From positions 217,466-281,465 of the forward strand of contig WBMW01005143.1 in assembly GCA_013396635.1 (NCBI GenBank): a DNA stretch of 64,000 bases. The letters run 5' to 3'. A program made the translations under genes and the position numbers. The DNA is from Penelope pileata (Eukaryota; Chordata; Aves; Galliformes; Cracidae). Every line of letters begins with the position of its first letter. The first letter of the stretch is position 1. This document shows positions 14,401 through 28,200 of this stretch, piece by piece. Under the pieces are notes generated by a model. That model worked only from the letters and a program-made list of their open reading frames with translations. It was not told where the DNA came from and searched no databases.

Positions 14401-15974
14401 AGGTACGCAGCGCTGTGCCCTGGGAGCTATCGTCAGGCACAGCAGCCTAAGGGACAGCTCTATCTTAGCTTTTGGCATCTTCTCATTGCATAAAAATCTA
14501 CAAAAATAAATCTTTGCATTAGACTATGTACACAATTTAAATCAACAAAGGCCTTAGCTCCCTCTCCAGTGCTCTTTGTGTGGTGAGGGAGGATGAACGA
14601 GGCAATATTTTACCCTTCAGGTTCTGCCACTGGCAAATGCTTCTGAATGTGTTCTGTGGATTTATGGTGCTGGTGGCAGAATTCCATGGCAATCCTTGTT
14701 AAACTGAGTGATTTATGACAATGAGGAACACTTCATTGGGCTGATTAGCACCAGGTGAAGTGATTAGCACAATCAGGTGCAGGGAAGGCTGGGGCTGAGT
14801 TCAGGCAGAAAATCCTTTGTTTGAAAACCAGTTGTTTCCTGCTCCAGAGTGAGAAAACAGCCCCGGCATCAGGTGGGGTCCTGCAAGGACAGAGCTCCCT
14901 GGCAGGGCTGTGCTGGGCTGGGCTGTGGCCGGCCCTCCTGGCACAGGGCTGAGGTTAGAATGATGTGGAGCAGTGAAGATCCCAGATATGAAACCAGGCC
15001 TGTCACCACTGGAAGCCGAGGGAGCCCAGCGATCCGTGTGAACTGCCTGCAAATACCCATGGGAAAACCGTGGAAAGTCCCAAGATACTGAAAGTGCATT
15101 CCTTAAATATTTTTTCCTGTTTTGCCGCTTGTCTTGGCTTTCGGTTGCACTCTATTTGACTAGGAAGAGTTGAGTGCTGCTAATGAGTGCTTCATGTGGA
15201 TGGTTCCCTGCAGCAGCTCTGAGCAGCCCTGCCGAGCTGGCTGTGCTGTGCTTGGTGCCAGGCAGCCCCTCTGCAGCTCTGCTCTGTCCTCACCTTTACA
15301 AGTCATCTGGTATCTGTGTGTTGCATGCATGGTTTTTTAATTCTGGCTTAAGGCTTGTTTCTGTATCATCCATACAGACACTCACGTTTAGGTTTTTAGT
15401 AGTTCTAGTTCATTGTATTATAATTGGATAGCCTTGGGGAAATCACTGTCAGAACCGATAGGCTCCTAGCAGTTTTCATATCAATTGGTGAATTACGCGT
15501 ACGTTTATTCCGATGCTCATGTATTCACACATTCCCCTGGTGCCGCATTTCCTTTGGAGAAATAAACTAGCATCACAAGCAAAGGAAGGGGACAGCTTTC
15601 AGCAAGGATGTGTGCAGCCTTTCGTCATTGGAAACAACAAATAGAAATTGAAGGCAACGGAAATACCTTGAGCTGTACTCAGTCTGTTACCCCGTGCCAC
15701 TGTGCAGACATTTCTGACCCTCCCAGCCCTGAGCTGTCAGGACAGCCCCATGTTTATATTGAGTCTGGTCCATGTGAGGTGTGTGGGTATCCCAGGGGTT
15801 GGTGGCCGGGGGTGACCGTCCACGGAGGTTCCTTGGGCTCTGGTGAGGGTCTTTTCCCCTCTAGGTGTTGCGGTGGGAGGAAGCTTTCCCAGCTCTGCAG
15901 TGCTGTGCCCTTCCCATCCGACACCTTCAGAGCTTCCCCAAGGCAGTGGCGAGTGCATTGCCCCACGGGGGCAA
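5401..15974. other. Intergenic, no gene seen
   Basis: No supportable exon. Poly-T runs at 8416-8431 and about 10229-10239, poly-A at 11306-11319, and a small hairpin at 10522-10540. The largest frames (189, 178 and 176 codons, at 9455-10024, 13234-13770 and 5946-6476 on the minus strand) are in GC-rich DNA and resemble no family I know. Confidence 0.7.
10522..10540. repeat. Short perfect hairpin
   Basis: A 7-bp perfect inverted repeat, CCTCGAC and GTCGAGG, around a 5-base loop. No gene nearby. Possibly fortuitous. Confidence 0.4.
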
Positions 15975-16212
15975 AATCTAGATTAGATATAAGGAAAAAC
16001 TTTTCATCTCAAAGAGCGGCCAGGCACTGGAATGGCTGCCCAGGGGGGTGGTGGAGTCCCCGTCCCTGGCACTGTTCAAGAAGTGTCTGGATGAGGTGCT
16101 AAGGGACAGGATTTAGTAGCTTAGTGGGTAGGGATGGTGGTAGGAGGGCGGTTGGACTGGATGATCTTGTAGGTCCTTTCCAACCTTGTGTGTCTATGAT
16201 TCTATGATTCTG
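15975..16212 (+). mobile_element. CR1 LINE fragment, 3' end (5'-truncated)
   Basis: About 240 bp matching the 3' end of chicken-type CR1 retrotransposons. Recognisable blocks are GATATAAGGAAAAAC, CAGGCACTGGAATGGCTGCC, GTGGTGGAGTCCC, GGTTGGACTGGATGATCTTG and the tail TCTATGATTCTATGATTC at the end. It is strongly 5'-truncated, with no reverse transcriptase sequence, as is usual for CR1. The good match suggests a fairly young copy. The left limit is approximate. Confidence 0.93.
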
Positions 16213-19200
16213 CGGGGAGCTGGGACCTTGGGGAGGGTGAGGCTGGAGGAGGTCCTGCTGCCATGCTTTTGGGGGACCCAGAGCAGGCTCTGGGGGTTGG
16301 TGCCCTGCACGTACCTCTCCTGCAACTCCCAGTGCTCTGCTGAGAGCTTTGTTCAGGTGCTGACCTCCGTTAGACCCGGCTGGGAGCTCAGTCTGCTGTT
16401 TTGAGACGTCAGGGTGTTTGAGAAATATTTATGGGGTGTAGTGTATGGGAGCTTCTGTCTGCTCAGGGCTCACTCTCAGCGCAGTAACACATAAGGAGCT
16501 TTTTTCTTCTCTTAAATAACACTTTGCAGTTGCAAACTTCCACATCTGTTCCGAAAGGAGTCTGGCAAATGATATTATGACGTCAGATTTCACCATGTTT
16601 GAAAACGAACGTGCATATTTCCACCCTTGGAACTCACTCTCAGAAATAACATAATTGAAGACCACAGTAAGGGTTTTACAGCCTGATAAATTCTCAGGTC
16701 TGTGCTTGGTTTTGCCAGAAGCAAAAACATCTCAGTTCTCTGGTTATTGCGATCTCCCTTAATAGAGAAGGTCTGATGAAAGCCTTCCTGCTCCCCCCAC
16801 CCCTGCCCCAAGAATGAAAACCACGTGCGTCTTCCCCCCGGCTCCATGAGAAAGGCTTTCCCCTCACGCCGCCCCTCGCCCCGAGGTGGGAAGGGGAGGC
16901 AGGGCCTCCTTCCTGCTGCCTCCCGCAGCTGAGGGCACCAGGGCTGCACGCTCTCCAGCAGAAAATGGTGATTCCTTTGTGTAAATCATACAGAGCCCAG
17001 TGACAGAAAACACCTCGGTCCCTTTTAGCTGATGCCTGCTCAGATCTCTGTTTTCTTGGTGTGTTTGCCTTTCCAAGGGTGAGGCCAACTGTTTTGTAAT
17101 CCGTGGGCCCAGCAGCCTCAGAAGCTTTCAAAGGTTACTGCTCACGCAGCCTCGTCTCCCGGTCCTCTGGGACATGCTGCAAAGTGCTGGAAATGGCGCG
17201 TGGCAGGGGAGTGCCCTTTGGAAAGGTTAGGCCTGCTGCAAGGCTCACCTCAGCCCCGCGGGCCGGAGATCAGCAGGGCAGAGCCACGGGGCTGGGCCGA
17301 ACCCCCGCAGTGCTGTGGGGCGAGTGCCTCCTGCCCTCCTGAAACAAACCGTGTCTAATTATGTGAGTTCTGGCCTATCAGTGAGTTGTGGCCCAACTGC
17401 TTTTTATACTGCCAGTGGCTGTGTTCAGTTTCATGTCTTTTTCTGCAGTATGCATAATTCTGCAGTTGGTTTCATGCTCGATTTGGTTATTGAAGGGAAA
17501 ACAGGACAAGGCCGCGGTCTGTTCAACTGGAAGGAACGAGAACAGAAGCAGATTTTTAACTATTAGTTTACACCATACCACTGTAAACAAACTCCTGTGT
17601 GTTCTGCCTTGCTGGGAGCTGCTCCTGTGTGCTAATTGGGGTTTGTTAGCCCTTCGTTTGTGCAGTCTCATTCAAGTGGAGGCCCGGAGGCAGCCTCCTG
17701 GGACTGTGCGGCTCTTTGATTCCATCTGCAAGTCAGCAAGATGTTGCAGGGAGCTCCACGTGTTTTCTGGCTCACTCTTCCTTACAGGACAGAGGTGCAG
17801 GTTTTGAAGAGCACAGCTCCCAGCTGCAGTGCAGGGCAGCCCCTGGGCGAGGGCAGCGCGGCGTGGAGCCCAGCCCTGCAGGAGGGTCCGCGCAGACCCG
17901 GCTCCCCCGCGCTCTGCTCACACAGAGCCGCGCTTCACAGGGCAGGGTTCACTGCCTGCTGCTCTGTGGTCAGGGAGAGGTTCGTTCTGCTGATCGTCTT
18001 CAACTCTGATACATTTGGCTTAATATTTTCATCTGACCAAGTGTGTCAATTATGCCAGAATTGTGAAACAGCTCGAAAACCCCTTTGCAAGTACTTTTGG
18101 ATTACTCTCTGTTCCTGTTTCTGTGCAGAGAAGTTGCGCTCGTCTCTAATCAGAAGTGAGATTTCCTCACTCTCAGCTGACACATGGAGATGGGGAAACC
18201 TAAACAGGAAGGCCGAGGACTTGCAGCCTCAAACAGAAGATAAGCGTGGTTCTGCTGCTCATTCCCTGCCTCTGGGTGGGCTGCTTCTGCCATGGCAAAC
18301 CCTGCAGGTTCCTTCCCTACAGCTTGCATTGGAAGGGAGCATTCGTGCAGCTTTTTCAGCTCCATTAAATAGCACAGCTGCCCAAGCAGCTAAATGGATG
18401 AGGGTAATGAACATGTGCATGAGCTGACGGTTCAGGGTCTAAATTGCCCGAGAGCAAGCAAAACAGAATTAGGCAAGTAAAGAACCTGATTGTTTTTCAA
18501 GTGATAAAAGATTGACATGAATTACAGGAGGCATTAGAAAATTTGGAAGATATGTAGATTTAAGTGGATACATTTGTTTCAATTAAATAAGGAGAAGAGA
18601 ACAAAATGCCTGTTCAGGAATATTGCAGACTGAGGTTTCCATCAGATTTACTCAGATTTCTGGCCTAAGAGCTTGTGTCTTTGCCTTTGAGGACAAAAAA
18701 CGGCTTCTTTCTGTTGTAGGGGAATCCACCCAAAGCAGGGTGAGGGCAGAACAGCTGGCTGGGAGCTCAGCAGCCAGGCTCTGCAGGCACAGCTGAAAGG
18801 CAGCGTGGGGGAGCAGACCTTGTGGGGTGAGTCCCCGAGCGGTGGGAAGGCCCCGTGGCTGCTGAGCTCCCTCTGGAGCGTGGCCCAGTGTGCTGGGGGT
18901 GTGCTCGGGGCACCCAGACCTCCACCGCCCCTGTGAAGCGTGGTTTCCTCTTTAAGCAGTCCCTGGGTCTTAAACCAAAAATTTTAATTGAAAGTTGCAT
19001 TACGTTAGTTTCCAAAACCATTATTGCTTTTTTCAATTGCAAATATTCTTCCTATAGCCCCTGGAAAATACAATATTTCTGTGAACATTTTGAAAACCAT
19101 CTCAAAGCAAATTTTGATTAAAGCTCCAAGGACTGAAACGTGAGCAGTGTGCTGTTGCAGGCAGTCTCCCCGAAGTAATCAGTTTTTATGAAAAACACGA

Positions 19201-22178
19201 ACGTGCTCATTCACACCCACTGCCCTCTGGGTTCAGGCGTCCCCCAGGAAGGCCGTGCTGCTGCTCTGACAGGAGGACAGCAGGCTCAGAGCCCGAACTT
19301 CCCCTCCTCTCAATGCCCCATCTTCAAGCTCCTGATGTTTCCTGCCAGCCCCGGCCCTGTGACCATTGCCTTGCAGGAGGTGAAGGCAGAGTTCCTGGAG
19401 CCCCAGCCCCAGCCCAACACCATCGGGATCGCACAACTGCTGCTTCCAGAGCTTTGCTCCCCGCTCAAGCCTTCGAGATTTCGGTGGCATTGATTGAATG
19501 GGAGATTCATGGTGGGAAATTAAGCCTCCAGAAGATACAATAATTTAAATAATTGGCATTTTCTGTGTGTGAGAACATGAGAAATACAGAGTGCTCATTC
19601 ACCGTAAATTCCTCCAGGACCAGGGTAGCAGCAGCAGATGAATTCTTATGAAACAAAGATTCTATTTTCATGCAAATATCCCTCAGTAATAAAATACCAA
19701 GGGAATAAAAATGACAGGAAAATGCATGATGTACAAGCAGAGTTGTTTCCCGAGCAGTGTATTTTCCATGAAGCCTCAATGGCTTTTTATGCTGCGGGCC
19801 CCGTTAGCAGCAAGGCAGGACGTGGGATCAGGTGTGAGCAGCGCGGTGCAGAGCGGGTGCTGCTGCCCGCACCTCGGAGGTGCCGGAGCTCTCCTCCAGC
19901 TGTGGGGGGCAGGGGACATCCTCTCAGGTGAGGGAGCGTGGAGCAGGCAGCTCTGGGAGCGCTGGGAGGAGCCCCAAAGCCCGGATCTGGTGCTGAGCAC
20001 TGCCCAGATCCGAGCTGAGCTTCGCTGCGCTGTCCTCTTGGCTGCAGCATCGCCTGGGGTGCTGGCTGTAATGCCAGCTCTGCCCCGTTACCTGGGGCTG
20101 CCAGAGAGAAACAGCTCCTGCACGTAGCACCTGCTTAGCACTGACTTGGGCTGTCCTTTGTCAGCACTAATTAATTAGTCAGAAAGAGTTCAACTCCTGC
20201 TTCACCATCACAGTGCCAGCATGATTTGAAGGCCAAGACATTACCCTCTCCTGCTTTTTTTTTTTTCTCATTTTGCACATTAATGAAAAAGCACACCTGC
20301 AGGTGCTGGGGATGCAGTGCACGTCCAGCAATCTTGACTTTTTGTCTGGGGGACGTGGGTGCCCTCGGTGCTTGGAGATGATCTGGAGCAGGCGGCTCGC
20401 CTCTCCGTAGGCAGCTGATAAATGACGGGATGGGAAGCGTTCCCCGCTGCCTGAGCTAATGATTGCTTTCCAAATGGCATCTGTGTTCGGGGGGGCCGCG
20501 GGAGACGGGGCGCTGCGGGAGAAGGGGAATAATCACAGTAAACTCCATCTCACCAAGTGCTGCGGGTATACATCATTTTTATTGTAGGGAAGATGAATGG
20601 ATCCTGTGGTGGCTTTTGTTTTGTTTCAGTGGAAGGAAGTGTTTAAGTCGCCGGTTTGTTTCAAACCGTTTGGGTAATCTGGGGCTAATAAACCTTGTAG
20701 GAGCTGAAGGAGGCCTCAAAGGCTGCTTAGCTGGCTGTGGGGGGAGAGGAGGGCTTCTGAAGCACGGCCACGCTGCCTGGGATGGGAATGGAGCCAGGGC
20801 CGCCACTCCTGGGCTGCTTTTCCTCTGTTCATTGCCTCGCACCGAAACCCTTTGATTACAGTTCCTATGGCACCTCTGTAGCAGACGTGTGATAATTGTG
20901 CTCACCTCTCTGCCTTTTTGATCAGGGATGAGCCTGCCTTAAACTGGGCCACTTCGCAGCCGTCTCCAGCGTGTTCGTTTTATGTTTTTGCAGCTGTCTT
21001 GTGCCCCCAGTCAAACTTTCCATTGAAAAGATTTTAAATCCTTTTCTAATAGAAATGCAGCCTAAATGGACAGGTTTTTGCACACAATTATATTTTTGGA
21101 AAAAAAGAATTTGTAGATGTTCTTAGGTGTACATCTTCCTGGTTTGTGTGCTTGGGCACAGAAACTCTTCATATTGGTTTTGTAAGAAAGCCTCTCTGAA
21201 CTTCTGCAAAGTGCAATTTTTTTTATAGATTTGAAGTATTTCTTCTATTTAAAATCTTAAGTGGCTGTCAAAGCAAAAATCTTTTGTTCAGAATGGCCTT
21301 ACCCTGAGGTCAGGGTGTGAGGAACCGAGGCCTGCTGTCAGGTGCCCGTGTCCGAGCCACGTCCTGTGCTTTTTATGGACAGGAGGAAGAAATGGGCACC
21401 TCTGGAGGACGGCGTTCAGCCCGCTGCTGTGCTGAGGCAGACACTGGAAGGGGCCGGGTGCGCTGCTTCCCGGGGGTCAGGTTCCTGGCAGTGACCCCCC
21501 CGCAGCAGAGCTGTGCCTCGCGGCAGGGACCCGCCAGAGCTCGCGGGTTTGTGTTAGCAGCGCTGCAGAGTCCGCTCACTGTGGGGACGTGGCCATCTCT
21601 CATCTCTCCCTTTGTGGGGAACGTAGAAACTTTATTTGAGAACTGTTGTGTCGAAAATCTGACTGAGTTTCAGAACTTCCGAGATGGCATTAAAGTGGAG
21701 TTTGTTCGCCCTTACCCAGGATGCTCACCTCTGGGATGGGACCAGGATACAGGGAACTTCAGCCAGAAATGAAATCTTCTCAAAGAGCTGGGCCTACAAA
21801 GTGGGAATGTGCAGGGCACCACATGCAGCCCCTCATTCAGGCCTGGGCTGGTGTGGGGTCCCCTGGCTGCTGTCCCTGCTCCATCCCCTGGCTGCTGGCT
21901 GCCATCCCACGCTGCTGCAGCACCGCTCAGGGTTTCCCCTCTGTGGCGTGGGCATGGGGTTTAAATGTGAGATGAAGCTAAATTAATCAATGTATGAATT
22001 ACCAAAAATCACTTAGCCTCAGAGGCTGAGGCAGGGACACGTGACAAAGAAACCTAAATGCCAAAATTAAAATCTCAATTAAATTTTGCAAATAATGGAT
22101 AATTACAGGGTGCTTTTTCTTTTTTTATGCTCATACGGAGTTGTAAGGAATTATTAGATATTTAACTGACATTTATCC
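16213..22178. other. Intergenic, no gene seen
   Basis: Between the CR1 fragment and the inverted repeat. The only notable site is the homeodomain-type palindrome at 20166-20179. The 228-codon plus-strand frame at 17741-18427 has no recognisable domain and normal intergenic composition. Confidence 0.7.
20166..20179. promoter_or_regulatory. 14-bp palindrome with paired homeodomain cores
   Basis: ACTAATTAATTAGT is a perfect palindrome containing overlapping TAATTA cores, the form of a paired homeodomain dimer site. It lies in the intergenic region 3' of GRIK3. Function is inferred from the motif only. Confidence 0.3.
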
Positions 22179-22276
22179 AGATAGCCCACAGCAAGTTAGG
22201 TAGCAGTTACATGCTGTAATAAATGTCACCAGTTAAAAATTAATTACTATGCTATCTAACTTGCTGTGGGCTGTCT
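22179..22276. repeat. Inverted repeat: 27-bp arms, 44-base loop
   Basis: Left arm 22179-22205 and right arm 22250-22276 are near-perfect reverse complements, with a shared core of CCCACAGCAAGTTAG against CTAACTTGCTGTGGG and two mismatches or wobbles in the arms. Weaker complementarity continues outward for about 14 bases on each side. The structure sits in an AT-rich, non-repetitive stretch (22060-22310). It could be a remnant of a small DNA transposon, a structured RNA or a conserved cruciform element. I do not recognise the family. Confidence 0.8.
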
Positions 22277-25200
22277 CATTAAATATTAATGGGATGTCTA
22301 AAAATATGTTGGAGTTGAAAGGATTGTTTGGACACGGGGTGCAGAGCAGTGCTGCCTGGTGGGACAGCCCTGCATCCCCGGCTTGGGGCTGCTCACTGTG
22401 CAGCAGCTCCGGGGACATGGGAGGCTCTGGGCAAACCTGCACTAAGTGCTTTGCAGAGAAAAGCAACCTGAGCATTCCAGGTGCTTAAAACGCAATGGGA
22501 TTGTGGCTCAGTGATAGAAAGTGAAGGGATGTTTGTGTTCTAGCTGTGTCTCTCCTGACGGATAATGCATGCTGGTCTCCCAGAGCCACGGGGCAATCAG
22601 GGCTGCGCTGTGGCCATGGCAAGCACAGAGCACGTTACTGTAGTAAGGGTTGTTCCCATTGACTCTGTCCGTGGTGCCTCCGTGAAGCAGCACATCCCCT
22701 GCAGGCAGGCAGGGGCTTCCAACCAACTGCAGAGAACTGGCTTTTAAGGTGCTTTGGAGGAGCTCCCCATCCTTTCCCCTAAGCAGGACAAGGAATGCAA
22801 TTTCATTCATCGTGTACTCAGCTCAAAGCACCATTTGCTGCTGAAGGATTGAGCAAATATAATTTAAGGTTCCGCTGTGCATGTGACAGATTTAATTAGT
22901 GTACATGGGAGCTCAAAGTTGTTCAGAAAGTATTTGTTTGCATAAAAATCGGCAATGTCTGCAATTTAAACTGGAGTAAAGTACTGCAGTTATGAAGAAT
23001 TTAATGAGTTGTTGCGTAATGTTCTTTATAAACACCATCCGAGATGGGAAAGTCTATTAGGCAATAGAATCTGGGTTAGTAAACGCAACAAATCCATGCT
23101 TCCATCTCCTCCTGATCGCAGCAGCCGTTACCGCTCATGGTGCTGCCCGGTATCCGAGCGGGAGCGGTGGTGGGAGTCCCACACACCTCAGGACCTTGGC
23201 ACTGCCCCTGCTGCCAGGACCCCTGCATGCAGCTCCGGCTGAGCACTGTCTGCAGGGCCCCTGTCCCCAGCCGCTGCCTCCCTGCCAGGTCTGCAGAGCT
23301 GTGCTGCTGGGAGCCCGGCACACACACAGCTCCGTTTGGTCTTGTAGCGGGCTGTTTACCACATCCAGACATTGTGTGTTAATTGTGAAACTGCTGGCAG
23401 CCTCTTATTACATGACAACAGAGCTGGTGGAGATTCAGGTTGGACTGAAATGTGGTGACGCAGCACGGATTTATCCGAGGAAGGAGGAGGTGGCTCACGA
23501 GGCAGTGATGCGGCTGCTGCCTGCCGGGGGAGGAGGGGGGTGCAAGCAGGGCGCAGTGCGGGGGGGGTGCACGCACCCTTCTGAAGCACAGCACCCCACA
23601 GCCTGAAGCAGCAGGTCAGAAGGTGGGGAAGAGGAGGGGTGTTCCTTTCCTGCTGCGCTGCACAGCATAGTGCTCAGGCAGTGAGGGCAGCCAAGGACCA
23701 GACCCAAGGGCTGCCCGGTGCTGCTGGCAGCAGGTCTGCTGCAGCCTGACTGCAGGAATGATGCTCCTTGCTCTAATCCTTCAGCAAACGTAGCGTTTAT
23801 TAAGAGGGAGATGGCAGCTTTGTGTATTTTGCTTTTCTTCTGCCCTCCAGCAGTCTCACATCATCGGGGCTCTGTGTTTCAGAGCTGATAACGCATGGGT
23901 GGAAGCACCTTCCAACAAACAGTGTCTTTAATCACCGAGCTCCTTTGGTGGGCAGGCTGCATGAGTGGGGTGTGCGCTTCGTTCTGAAATCATTTTTTCA
24001 GTGTAATTCCCATCTTCCTCTTCTTGTACAAAGCCCAGAAACTGCCATGTCGCTGCGCAGGTGGTGTGGGAGTAAGTGCCAGTTCCTGCCTGGGAACTTC
24101 AGTTGTTACCTCGTACCTCTGGAGGTCACTATAACAAAGACAAAAATGCAGATATGGAAATTGTTCCAGGGTTCTCATTTGGCTGTGTGCACTCAAGATG
24201 TTTTCTGTGTTATAGGCCACGAACACGTGAAACAGATCTGTTCTGAGCATGTTCTTATGACAGCGTTTGTACGCAAAGGTCGCAGCCCTAGGAGATCGCT
24301 GCAGCTGTGGTTAGCGAGGAGCACGGGCTGAGCTGCTCCACCCAACCTCTGGCTGCCCGCTGCCAGAGAGCTGTGCACAGCTCTTCCTGGGCTTTCTGCA
24401 AAGGGCACTGGAAGTCTGAGTACTTGTGAGGATCTGGGCAAATGGCTTTGGTATTTCTTCTTTTTCTGGATGCTTTTACCATTCAAGATGGAAAAATATC
24501 TGAGCTGCAGTCTCCAGTCCTTTCTGTGAAGGTAAAGGGGAACCCCACCACCTTCTTTGCATTGAGATGTGCACATCACCTGCCTGCTTGGAAGGCTTTT
24601 TCCCACCAGTCAGAAGTGGAAGCTCTGCCCTGGCACCGCATGCCTTGCTCGTCATGGTTTAATACATGCTAATCCATGTGAAATCCCCCAGAATCTTGGG
24701 TCTTCCCTGGAGACTTAGGATGTGATGAAATAATTACATTTGGTGCTCTTTTCACTGAGGCCAGAGAGCTGCAACATTGGTTTTTTAGAGGTGTAGTTCC
24801 AAACAGGGCAGTGTTGGCCACTCAGATACCAATTGCTCCTGCTGATAGAGCAAAGGGGCTGGGAGGGCTGGGGGTGCCTGCGGGTGCAGGTGTGAGGAGT
24901 TTGCACCCCCACCTCTTGAGCTTCCATTAATGATAGTATTTAAAACATTTTTGTTTGGAGGAAATGTCGATGGAGCAGTTCTCACTGGTTACCATGCGTT
25001 ATGTTCTTAGTCCTCAGCAGCAGAAGCCGATGCTCGAAGATCGCATCTGCCACTCTGCACCACCTGGTATCTCTAATCCAGTGTGCACAACTGCAGTGTC
25101 AGTCAAAAGGGATTATCCTAGCACTTTTGGTGAGAAATAAAATTTTTCATTCTGGTGATACGCAGCATGACCTTCAGCTCTCAATGCCCTAAAATAAAGT

Positions 25201-28200
25201 TTGTCTGAACTTCCCAATGGACAGAACCAGACTGCAGCACAAAGCGAGAGGATTTCTCGTGATCAGAGCTGGTGCTCCTGGTTGTTTATCACCCGAAAAG
25301 CGCAATGTCTGTTCCCTGATGTGTCAGGATAGAGGCACTATTTTTTGTTTGATGGCTCAGCTTGACTTTTCAATGACTAAAATTTACATCATGGGTTTTC
25401 AATCATGTAAGTTCTTAGCCAAACTTCAGATGCCTTTGATCGGCGTCCGTGGGTTAACTGCTTTGAGGAGTTGGTATTGTTAAACAGACAACATATTTTT
25501 CTTTTGATTAGACACTGAGGCTAGCACAACTGTCTGCTTTTCAGAATTATCTGAGCAGCTTTCTCAAGTGCTGCAAGTTTACCCTTGACTATGACAAGTA
25601 TAAACCATGTTTTCTGTGTCTGTGTATCTTTCAGTCAAGTGATTGATCTCCAGCATTAGCGCGAGCTTCAGCATCGTCACCCGACGCTCGCAGGCTGTGC
25701 TGCAGCGGGAGGTGACCGAGTGTGGGGTGACCAAGGACACCCCTGGGATGGAGCCATCACCAACAGAAACCTTTGCATCATTTGCAACTATGTGAATTTG
25801 GTTTCTGTAATAATAAGCACAAAGTACCCATAACAGAAATTGCTTTCAAGGACAACAGAGCACAGACGCAGTGCTCTTGCAGCTTGCAGCCTGAGTCACA
25901 TCTCTTAGCATCTTCTTGTCAATTTACATCAGCTTTTCAGAGGTGTTATCAGCCAGCTGGTACAAACCTCTGCTAATGCTATTTCAACAGATCCAGAAGG
26001 GCATACAACAAGTACGGGAGGATTGTGGTGTGAGCTGTGGTTTCTAAGTTTTCCTTAAATTATTTTTTAAAATTAATACAAAAGCAAGGAAGAGACGCTG
26101 CAGAAGTGGGACAGAGCATGACGCATCCATTCATTTTGCTCAGGACAGCGGTGCCTTCCAGTGAGAGCAGACAGGACAGCCAGGTGCAGTCGGTGCGTGT
26201 GGCTCCTGTGCCGTTCCCTGGATGCAGCGGGCAGGAGCGAGGCTGCAGCCCCATGCTGGGGGGAGCCATGTGCTCCCAGCACACACGGAAAGTGCTCTTT
26301 TTCCCCCAAATGTGGAAAGAGACCGCTCCAGTATCTGGTCAGTAATCTCATAACTGAATTTCAAGGTTTTAATCAGCCCTAAGTGTAGTGTGATCTTCCT
26401 CGGTGAGAACAGTCACAGAGCAGAGCGAGCAGCGGGCATTCAGTGGGGGGAGGAGCTCCCTTGCTTTGCTCCGTGGTCGTTGCTGCAAAAAAAAAGAAGG
26501 AAAATCTCCGGGAGAGTTAAACAGTAGTCTTAGCACTTGCATGGTGAGAAATGGTAAATAGCGATTATTGTCTTAAAATGAATGTTTTTTACTCTTGGCA
26601 TTTGAAAATGATTTATTTGGAAAGGAACTCTCAGCGAAACAAAGCTTGCTGTTAAGTAGCAGCAACAGAATTTCCCACGGAAGGCAGCAGTGCAGTGCCT
26701 GCAGCCTTGCTGAGCCGGGCAGAGGCATCGCTGCCGTCCCCTCGCTGCGCTGCTGGGGCAGTGCCAGGCCTCCCTGCACCCGATGGCAACGCGGGACCTG
26801 GAGGTTCCTTCCCTGCACGCGGCGGGGCTGTGGCAGCAGGTGGCACCGACCTGCTGGGAGCTCGGCGTGAATCCCTGAGTGGAGGGGGAAAAAGGTGCCG
26901 TGGAAGCTTGAATGGCAGCTGTCAAGTGTGCAGTTGAGACCCATCTCTGTTTAATTTGCCTCGAGGGATGGGAAATTCCTTGGTGACATTTAGTTACATC
27001 TCCAGAGGTGGGAGAGGTGAGGTTTTTTGGAGACCACTTCTCTGAAGTAGCACAGAATAAGTATTCAATTTTCTGTTCTCCCCCGAGACTCCGGGCATCT
27101 CCTTGAAATACCAACAAGAGAAAAGTAGAGGCGCATGAAAGGTCATTAGAAAAAATTAAGCAAGTGGCATTTGGTGAGCGTGACGGGCGTGCATGGATGC
27201 AGTGCTAGCCTTTGTGCTAATTGCTGCTTGCCAGGGTCCCCAGGGATGCTCCCAGAGGACACCTCTGTGACACGGCAGTGCTGCTTTGGCAGCAGGCTGT
27301 GCTCAGGTGCACCCGTGGGGTAAACGCTGCCGCGCATCGCTCTTCTGTCTGCAGATCTCTTCAGTGCATGAGTTCTGTGAATTTACAATAGGAGCTGCAA
27401 ACACTGAGAGGTATCTCCCAGCTTAATTGCTAGGAAAAAAAATGTTATAGAAATTTGGAATTTTTCATTAGTCTTTTGGCTTTAAAAAACAAAACCAAAC
27501 AGCAGACAGAACCGCCAGCAGAGCACGCGTGGCCAAGGCTCTCCGCCAAGGCAGCAGCAGCCTGGTGCTGGCGTGCTGCCGGGCAGGGGGAGCCTCGCTG
27601 GGCCTCTCCCCGGGCTCCCCCTGCTCTTCTTGCTGCCCGTTGGTGCAGGCAGGGCTGGTGTGGAGACACGCTCACCTTCATTGCTCAGGAAGTGCCAGCA
27701 CCTGCAGAAACAACGAGTTAAATTGCTGCCATGTAGCATGCTTCACCTCTGGGTGTGCGTGGTTAATTATTTGACAGTTTGTGCTAGGAAGCAGAACGTT
27801 TAAGGGGCTGTGTATGTGCGTTGGGAAGGGTTCAATGAAGTGAGCTGTGCATTCATGACTTACAGATGGCTTTGAATGCACATCTAACAAGGGACTGCAT
27901 TAGGCATAATAGGATAGGTATAGCAGAAAGGAGAATTTTCAATTGGCATCTGAAAGGCATCAGATTCTGTATGGGATGACAGTGTGAGAGTGTCTCCCAG
28001 AATAACCCACGGAAAATGCAAGAGATGAGTTAAATGTGAGCCCAGGAGGAAGGTCTTGAAGATTGTGCTTGCAGCAAGAATCTGATCAATGGAGAACAGA
28101 AAGCGAAACAATGGCGAAGCCTGCCAGTAAGTAGGTCAGCGGTTAACGAGGCACTGACTCATGTGGAGAGGGAGAATTTAATTTTTAAACACCAAATCCT

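Noticed and set aside
17741..18427. 228-codon plus-strand frame
   Set aside because: No recognisable domain, no splice or promoter context, amino-acid composition typical of translated intergenic DNA.
22179..22276. MicroRNA precursor
   Set aside because: The 44-base loop and lack of a typical single-hairpin geometry make this a weak candidate. Kept only as an inverted repeat.
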